A stretch of DNA of 64,000 nt from UBA6197 sp047638075. Its GTDB lineage: Bacteria; Pseudomonadota; Alphaproteobacteria; Rhodobacterales; Rhodobacteraceae. Below are positions 59,133-64,000 of this stretch, in pieces. A program made the position numbers and the translations under genes. Below the pieces are notes generated by a model, which was not told the origin of the DNA, made no database searches, and saw only the letters and a list, made by a program, of their open reading frames with translations. The stretch is from contig NZ_JBLJBV010000042.1 of NCBI RefSeq assembly GCF_047638075.1, positions 1-64,000 of the forward strand, given 5' to 3'. Numbering within the stretch: the first letter of the stretch is position 1; each line of letters opens with the position of its first letter.

Positions 59133-59987
59133 TCAGGGTTGCAGGGGGGCGCCAATACCAGCGGCGCGGCGGCGCGCAGTGCGCGCGCGGATACTTTCAA
59201 GATCGGTCACCGGGGTAGCGGCAAAAAGCGTGCGCGTATAGCTGTGCTGGGGCGCGCCGAATACATCGTCGCGCGACCCGTATTCGACGACCTCGCCCTT
59301 ATACATCACCATCACCTCATCTGCGATATAGCGCACCACCGACAGATCATGGCTGATGAACACATAGGTCAGGTCAAACTCGGTCTGAAGATCGGCCAAA
59401 AGGTTCAACACCTGCGCCTGAACCGATAGATCCAGCGCTGAAACCGGCTCATCCAGCACCAAAAGGCGCGGGTTGACCATCAGCGCGCGCGCAATTGCCA
59501 GACGTTGGCGCTGCCCCCCCGAGAACATATGCGGATAGCGGTTGAAGTGCTCGGGCATCAGCCCGACCTTGACCAGCATCGCCATAGCCTTTTCGCGCCG
59601 CTCTGCCGCAGTGTCAGCCGTGTTGAGGATCAACGGCTCCATCAGCATATCGCCAACCTTCTGACGCGGGTTAAGCGAGCCGTAGGGGTTTTGAAACACG
59701 ATCTGAACCTTGCGGCGCAATTCGGGCGTCAGTTTTTGATGGGCGATGTTGATCGCCTCCCCGTCCAACAGCAGCTCGCCATCGGTGGCCGGGTCGATCA
59801 GCGTGATGATCCGCGCAAGCGTGGATTTGCCGCAACCGCTTTCACCCACAATCGCCAGCGTCTTGCCCTTTTCAACGGTAAAGCTGATGCCCGACAACGC
59901 GCGCACCGCCCCCGCCTTGCGAAACATGCCGCCCTGCACCGCATAATCGCGAATGATGCCGCGCGCTTCCAGAACCGGAGTGGTCAT
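59133..59987 (-). CDS. dppF: Peptide ABC transporter ATPase (DppF/OppF-type)
   Basis: A 284-residue ABC ATPase with Walker A VGESGCGKSTLARIITLIDP, IVFQNPYGSLNPRQKVGDML, signature SGGQRQRLAIARALMVNPRL, Walker B LLVLDEPVSALDLSVQAQVL, and ISHDLSVVRYIADEV. The C-terminal peptide-transporter extension (FGAPQHSYTRTLFAATP) is present. It overlaps the upstream ATPase by 4 bp. Confidence 0.93.
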   Translation of the reverse strand: MTTPVLEARGIIRDYAVQGGMFRKAGAVRALSGISFTVEKGKTLAIVGESGCGKSTLARIITLIDPATDGELLLDGEAINIAHQKLTPELRRKVQIVFQNPYGSLNPRQKVGDMLMEPLILNTADTAAERREKAMAMLVKVGLMPEHFNRYPHMFSGGQRQRLAIARALMVNPRLLVLDEPVSALDLSVQAQVLNLLADLQTEFDLTYVFISHDLSVVRYIADEVMVMYKGEVVEYGSRDDVFGAPQHSYTRTLFAATPVTDLESIRARTARRRAAGIGAPLQP

Positions 59988-60856
59988 TTTGCCCCCCCGA
60001 TCTGGTTGTTTTCGGCCGCCATCGCGTCAAAATCGACAAAATCCGATACCGTAGGCAGCCGATCGCCCGTGGCATTTTCCGGCAGTGCCGACAAAAGCGC
60101 ACGGGTATAGGGGTTTGAGGGGCTTTCAAACAGCGTCAGCACATCCGCCTCTTCCATCTTTCGGCCCTTGTATTTGACAATCACCCGATCAGCGGTTTCC
60201 GCCACCACGCCCATGTCATGGGTGATCATGATCATTCCCATGCCGGTTTCCTCTTGCAGGGCCATCAGCAGGTCCAGAATCTGCTTTTGGATCGTCACAT
60301 CCAGCGCGGTCGTGGGTTCGTCCGCGATCAGCAGCTTTGGCTTGCAGGCAATCGCAATGGCGATCATCACCCGCTGGCACTGGCCGCCCGACATCTGATG
60401 CGGATAGGACCCTAGCCGATCTTGCGGGTTGGGGATGCCGACCGCCCCGAAAAGTTCAACCGCACGGTCGCGCGCAGCACTGCGGCCAAGCCCCAGATGC
60501 GTGCGCAAAACCTCTTCGATCTGATAGCCGACGGTGAAACAGGGGTTCAGGCTGGCAATCGGCTCTTGAAAGATCATCGAGATTTCGCGGCCGATCACAC
60601 TGCGACGCTCTTTCGCGCCCATCTTTTGCAGATCGTGGCCGGCAAAACGCATCACATCGGCGGTGATATGCGCCGATTTCGGCAACAGCCCCATCGTCGC
60701 CAGCATTGACACCGATTTGCCAGAGCCACTTTCTCCGACGATCGCCAGAACCTCGCGTTCATGTACCGTCAGATCGAGGCCCTTGACCGCCTGAAAAAGG
60801 CCCGCATTGGTTTCGAACCCAACAGTAAGATTGCGGATTTCCAAGAGTGGGGTCAT
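59984..60856 (-). CDS. dppD: Peptide ABC transporter ATPase (DppD/OppD-type)
   Basis: A 290-residue ABC ATPase: VGESGSGKSVSMLATMGLLP (Walker A), IFQEPIASLNPCFTVGYQIE, MSGGQCQRVMIAIAIACKPK (signature), LLIADEPTTALDVTIQKQIL (Walker B), and ITHDMGVVAETADRVIVKYK. The oligopeptide C-terminal motif appears as LFESPSNPYTRALLSALPE. It is three bases from dppC and overlaps dppF. Confidence 0.93.
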   Translation of the reverse strand: MTPLLEIRNLTVGFETNAGLFQAVKGLDLTVHEREVLAIVGESGSGKSVSMLATMGLLPKSAHITADVMRFAGHDLQKMGAKERRSVIGREISMIFQEPIASLNPCFTVGYQIEEVLRTHLGLGRSAARDRAVELFGAVGIPNPQDRLGSYPHQMSGGQCQRVMIAIAIACKPKLLIADEPTTALDVTIQKQILDLLMALQEETGMGMIMITHDMGVVAETADRVIVKYKGRKMEEADVLTLFESPSNPYTRALLSALPENATGDRLPTVSDFVDFDAMAAENNQIGGAK

Positions 60857-60859
60857 CGG

Positions 60860-61759
60860 TTAGCTCCGCTTCAGTTTCGGGTCCAGCGCATCACGCAGCC
60901 CGTCGCCCACCAGATTGATCGCCAGAACCGTGATCAGAATGGCCAGGCCGGGGAAGGTGACTACCCACCACGCGCGCAAGATGAATTCGCGCGCCTCGGC
61001 CAGCATCGTGCCCCACTCGGGCGTGGGCGGCTGCGCACCCATCCCCAGAAAGCCAAGCGCCGCCGCATCCAGCACCGCATTTGAAAATGACAGCGTGCCC
61101 TGCACGATCAGCGGCGCAAGGCAATTGGGCAGGATCGTGCGAAACATCAGCCGCACCCGCCCGGCCCCGGCCACGCGCGCGGCCATGACATATTCCTTGT
61201 TCCGTTCTGCCATCACAGCGGCGCGGGTCAGCCGGGCAAAATGCGGCTGCAAGACAATGGCGATAGCGATCATCGCGTTCATCAGTCCCGGCCCAAGTAT
61301 CGCCACCATCACCAACGCCAAAAGCAGCGACGGAAACGCCAGAACCACGTCCATCACCCGCATGATCACCGCATCGACCCAACCGCCGAAAAACCCTGCG
61401 ACCAGCCCCAGAATGATACCGCCAAACAGCGCGATGCTGACCACGACCACCCCGATGAACAGCGATTGCTGCGCGCCATACATCAACCGCGACAGCATAT
61501 CGCGGCCGACCGCATCGGTTCCCAGAATGAACTGGCTGGTGCCGCCCTCTTGCCACATCGGGGGCACCAGAAATGCGCCCCGGTTTTGCGCAGTCGGGCT
61601 ATGCGGTGCGATATAAGGCGCCAGCAGCGCCAGCAGCACCAGCCCGACGAAGACCCAAAGCCCGATGACCGCACCACGGTTTTCGCTGAAATAGAACCAG
61701 AATTCGGCAAACGCACGGCGGCGCGCAGACAAGGCTGAGGTGTTTGTTGTTTCGGTCAT
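60860..61759 (-). CDS. dppC: Peptide ABC transporter permease (DppC/OppC-type)
   Basis: A 299-residue permease. The N-terminal OppC domain (FWFYFSENRGAVIGLWVFVG) is followed by FILGTDAVGRDMLSRLMYGA, the DppC signature, and the EAA loop REYVMAARVAGAGRVRLMFR-like segment (here NKEYVMAARVAGAGRVRLMF). About six helices. It is seven bases from dppB. Confidence 0.93.
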   Translation of the reverse strand: MTETTNTSALSARRRAFAEFWFYFSENRGAVIGLWVFVGLVLLALLAPYIAPHSPTAQNRGAFLVPPMWQEGGTSQFILGTDAVGRDMLSRLMYGAQQSLFIGVVVVSIALFGGIILGLVAGFFGGWVDAVIMRVMDVVLAFPSLLLALVMVAILGPGLMNAMIAIAIVLQPHFARLTRAAVMAERNKEYVMAARVAGAGRVRLMFRTILPNCLAPLIVQGTLSFSNAVLDAAALGFLGMGAQPPTPEWGTMLAEAREFILRAWWVVTFPGLAILITVLAINLVGDGLRDALDPKLKRS

Positions 61760-61766
61760 GAGCCCC

Positions 61767-62774
61767 TCACGAATGCCGGATGCGCGGATTGATCAACCCA
61801 TAAAGCAGATCTACCACCAGATTGACGGTCATCACCACCGCTGCCATCAACAAAAGCCCCCCCTGCACCGAGGGGTAATCGCGCCGCGAAATGGAATCGA
61901 TCATCCATTTTCCGATGCCGGGCCAGGAAAAGATTGTCTCGGTCAGAATCGCGCCCGCCATCAGCACCCCGACCTGAAGCCCGATCGTGGTAATCACCGG
62001 GATCAGCGCATTGCGCAGCGCGTGAATGCCCACCACCCGAAACGGCGACATGCCCTTGGCGCGGGCGGTACGAACGTAATCTTCGCTCAGCACCTCCAAC
62101 ATGGCCGATCGCGACTGACGCGCTATCACCGCCATCGGGATCGTCGCCAGCACGATCGAGGGCAGTATCAGATGGCGCAACGCCGAGCTTAGCGCCCCCT
62201 TCTGCCCCGAGGCAATCGCATCATAAATCATGAACCCGGTGCCCTTGGGGAAGAAATACAAAAGGTCGATCCGGCCCGAAACCGGGGTCCATTTCAAAAT
62301 GCCGGAAAACAGGATGATCAGCAAAAGCCCCCACCAGAAAATAGGCATTGAATACCCGATCAGCGCAGCCCCCATCGACACCTGATCAAAGGCGCTGCCA
62401 CGCTTGATCGCGGCAAAAACCCCTAGCGGAATCCCGATCATCGTTGCCAGGATCACGGCGCAAACGCCAAGCTCGATTGTCGCGGGGAACAGGGTCAGAA
62501 ACTCGGCCAGAACCGGTTTCTTGGTGGTCAGCGACAGGCCGAAATCCCCGTGAAACAGATTGTTCAGAAAATCGAAATACTGCACCCAGATCGGCCGATC
62601 ATAGCCTAGTTGCGCTGTCAGTTCAGCATGGCGTTCAACGGAAATACCGCGCTCGCCTGCCATCAGCAGCACCGGATCGCCGGGCAATAGGCGCACAAAG
62701 CCAAAGGCCACGATGGTGATGCCGATAAAAGTGGGCACCAGATAGGCAATCTTGCCAAACAGGAATTTTAACAT
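61767..62774 (-). CDS. dppB: Peptide ABC transporter permease (DppB/OppB-type)
   Basis: A 335-residue inner-membrane permease. It opens with FGKIAYLVPTFIGITIVAFG and RLLPGDPVLLMAG, has LGYDRPIWVQYFDFLNNLFH and GDFGLSLTTKKPVLAEFLTL, and its EAA loop is SEDYVRTARAKGMSPFRVVG. The end TETIFSWPGIGKWMIDSI is typical of DppB. A hairpin separates it from the binding-protein gene. Confidence 0.93.
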   Translation of the reverse strand: MLKFLFGKIAYLVPTFIGITIVAFGFVRLLPGDPVLLMAGERGISVERHAELTAQLGYDRPIWVQYFDFLNNLFHGDFGLSLTTKKPVLAEFLTLFPATIELGVCAVILATMIGIPLGVFAAIKRGSAFDQVSMGAALIGYSMPIFWWGLLLIILFSGILKWTPVSGRIDLLYFFPKGTGFMIYDAIASGQKGALSSALRHLILPSIVLATIPMAVIARQSRSAMLEVLSEDYVRTARAKGMSPFRVVGIHALRNALIPVITTIGLQVGVLMAGAILTETIFSWPGIGKWMIDSISRRDYPSVQGGLLLMAAVVMTVNLVVDLLYGLINPRIRHS

Positions 62775-62793
62775 CTGCCCCTCGAATGATTAT

Positions 62794-62824
62794 GGGCGCG
62801 CCGTGGGCCAGCCCCGGCGCGCCC
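62794..62824 (-). promoter_or_regulatory. Intercistronic hairpin between dppA and dppB
   Basis: GGGCGCGCC (62794-62802) and GGCGCGCCC (62816-62824) form a perfect 9-bp GC stem with a 13-base loop, in the 68-bp gap after the binding-protein gene. Such a structure would partly stop transcription or protect the dppA message, giving excess binding protein. Confidence 0.6.
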
Positions 62825-62842
62825 GCGTGTCATTTCTGTCAC

Positions 62843-64000
62843 TTAGTCAGCGAGGTCAACCCCCGTAAAGTTATGGGTGCCCAGCGGGTCCATGATATAG
62901 CCCGATACCTTGTTCGACATTGGCATGAACACGGTCGAGTGCGCAAGCGTCGCCCAAGGGTTCTGCTCTTTGAACACGACTTGCGCCTGTTCATAAAGCT
63001 TTACACGCTCTTCATGGTCGGCGGTGATCTTGGCTTTCTGGATCAGATCGTCAAAGTCCTTGTTGCACCACTGCGCACGGTTTGCCCCGCCATCACCGGT
63101 TGCCGCGCAACCCAAAAGAACCGCAAGGAAGTTGTCCGGGTCGCCGTTATCACCCGTCCACCCCAGAATCACCGCACCTTTACGCGCCGGATCGGTTGAT
63201 TTTGCCAGATACTCGCCCCATTCATAGGACACGATCTCAACCTTGACGCCGATCTTGCCCAAATCTTCTTGCAGCATTTCGGCCGTCCGGCGTGCGTTGG
63301 GCATATAGGGGCGCTGCACCGGCATTGCCCAGATTTCCATGCTCAGATCCTTGACGCCGGCATCTTCCAGCATCTTCTTGGCCGCTTCCGGGTCATAGGG
63401 GGTGTCGACGACAGCGTCGTTATAGCCCCACATAGTTGGCGGAATCGGGTTTTTGGCCACTTGGCCGGTGCCTTGGAACACGGCATCCACGATCGCCTGC
63501 TTGTTCATCGCCATGTTCAGCGCGGTGCGCACCTCGGGCTTGTCAAACGGCGCGACGGTGGTGTTATAGGCCAGATAGGCCACATTCAGCCCGGCCTGTT
63601 CCATCACGGTCAGGTTCGAATCGGCTTTCAGCGCGTCAAGATCCGCAGGCGACGGGTACGGCATGATCTGGCATTCGCCAGCTTGCAGTTTTTGCATCCT
63701 TACGGCCGGATCGGTCGTGATCGCAAAGACCAGATCATCAATCTTTTCGCGGCCTTTCCAATATTCATCATGCGCCTGATAGCGGATCACCGCGTCTTTC
63801 TGATAGGCGACGAATTTGAAAGGCCCGGTGCCCACAGGCGCGTTGTTCAGGTCTTCCATCCTGCCCGCCGCTTGCAACTGGTCGGCATATTCCTTGGAAA
63901 CGATCGAGGCAAAGCTCATCGCGACGTTGGCCAGGAACGGCGCTTCCGCGCGGGTCAGGACAAATTTCACCGTCAGATCGTCGATCTTCTGGATTTCCTT
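62843..64000 (-). CDS. dppA: Peptide ABC transporter substrate-binding protein (5' end outside window)
   Basis: The C-terminal 385 residues of an extracellular solute-binding protein family 5 member; the frame is open to the right edge, so signal peptide and N-terminus are missing. Visible parts are NAPVGTGPFKFVAYQKDAVI and RYQAHDEYWKGREKIDDLVF, with ALNMAMNKQAIVDAVFQGTG, WGYNDAVVDTPYDPEAAKKM and GAVILGWTGDNGDPDNFLAV, the SBP_bac_5 blocks. GDNGDPDNF resembles the dipeptide-binding branch. First gene of the dppABCDF-like operon. Confidence 0.92.
   Translation of the reverse strand, partial: KEIQKIDDLTVKFVLTRAEAPFLANVAMSFASIVSKEYADQLQAAGRMEDLNNAPVGTGPFKFVAYQKDAVIRYQAHDEYWKGREKIDDLVFAITTDPAVRMQKLQAGECQIMPYPSPADLDALKADSNLTVMEQAGLNVAYLAYNTTVAPFDKPEVRTALNMAMNKQAIVDAVFQGTGQVAKNPIPPTMWGYNDAVVDTPYDPEAAKKMLEDAGVKDLSMEIWAMPVQRPYMPNARRTAEMLQEDLGKIGVKVEIVSYEWGEYLAKSTDPARKGAVILGWTGDNGDPDNFLAVLLGCAATGDGGANRAQWCNKDFDDLIQKAKITADHEERVKLYEQAQVVFKEQNPWATLAHSTVFMPMSNKVSGYIMDPLGTHNFTGVDLAD

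Overview
The window looks like a chromosomal stretch of a high-GC alphaproteobacterium, most likely a marine Rhodobacteraceae (roseobacter-type) bacterium. The reasons are the gene order pyrH-frr-uppS-cdsA-dxr-rseP, a folate/corrinoid C1 module headed by a small 'virulence factor' family protein, a DUF2927 lipoprotein, a DUF6867 protein inside a branched-chain amino acid (LIV) transport operon, and the dense, overlapping operons. I identified no rRNA, tRNA or CRISPR array. Assignments rest on reading motifs and layout by eye; no database search was run.

Layout. 1-1400: wreckage of a DISARM phage-defence locus (drmD and drmB remnants with stops and frameshifts), possibly beside an IS transposase end. 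1516-6971 (minus): envelope and translation core, pyrH-frr-uppS-cdsA-dxr-rseP. 7104-10966: miaA, an AraC regulator, rlmE and a Ppx/GppA phosphatase. 11239-13421: C1 folate module. 13549-16381: DUF2927 lipoprotein, a 54-residue membrane protein and a CoxE-like VWA protein. 16491-20859: phosphotransbutyrylase/butyrate kinase pair, class III aminotransferase and a divergent XRE-cupin regulator. 20890-30786: one long minus-strand operon (hydantoinase/oxoprolinase subunits B and A, then LivG-F-H-M-K) divergent from an AraC regulator; the intergenic region carries three spaced direct repeats and the regulator has a 9-codon leader ORF. 30861-35116: two glycosyltransferases, a BASS-type transporter and a TSUP exporter. 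35419-40826: a second complete LIV operon ending in its binding protein and a strong terminator. 40954-42816: SLC13/TrkA-C permease.

42927-48192 is the most interesting region. Two divergent LuxR-family genes (one with only the autoinducer-binding domain) and a luxI-type AHL synthase are separated by a 3.35 kb element. It is bounded by a 12-bp direct repeat whose right copy overlaps the luxI ribosome-binding site. Inside are a tyrosine recombinase, two same-strand TGTGTACC motifs near each end (candidate integrase arm sites), a frameshifted DUF4236 gene, a 171-bp tandem duplication, three tiny partly coupled ORFs and a 32-bp inverted repeat. Integration seems to have cut luxI from its native upstream DNA, so excision could act as a switch on quorum sensing. 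This last step is inference.

48255-64000: HIT protein, 5-oxoprolinase pxpABC, aroQ, a tandem universal stress protein with a small partner, an Rnk-like regulator, a four-CxxC protein translationally coupled to an MscS channel, yeiH-lysR, and a dipeptide/oligopeptide ABC operon (dppABCDF-like) with a co-transcribed M24 peptidase. The peptide-binding protein runs off the right edge.
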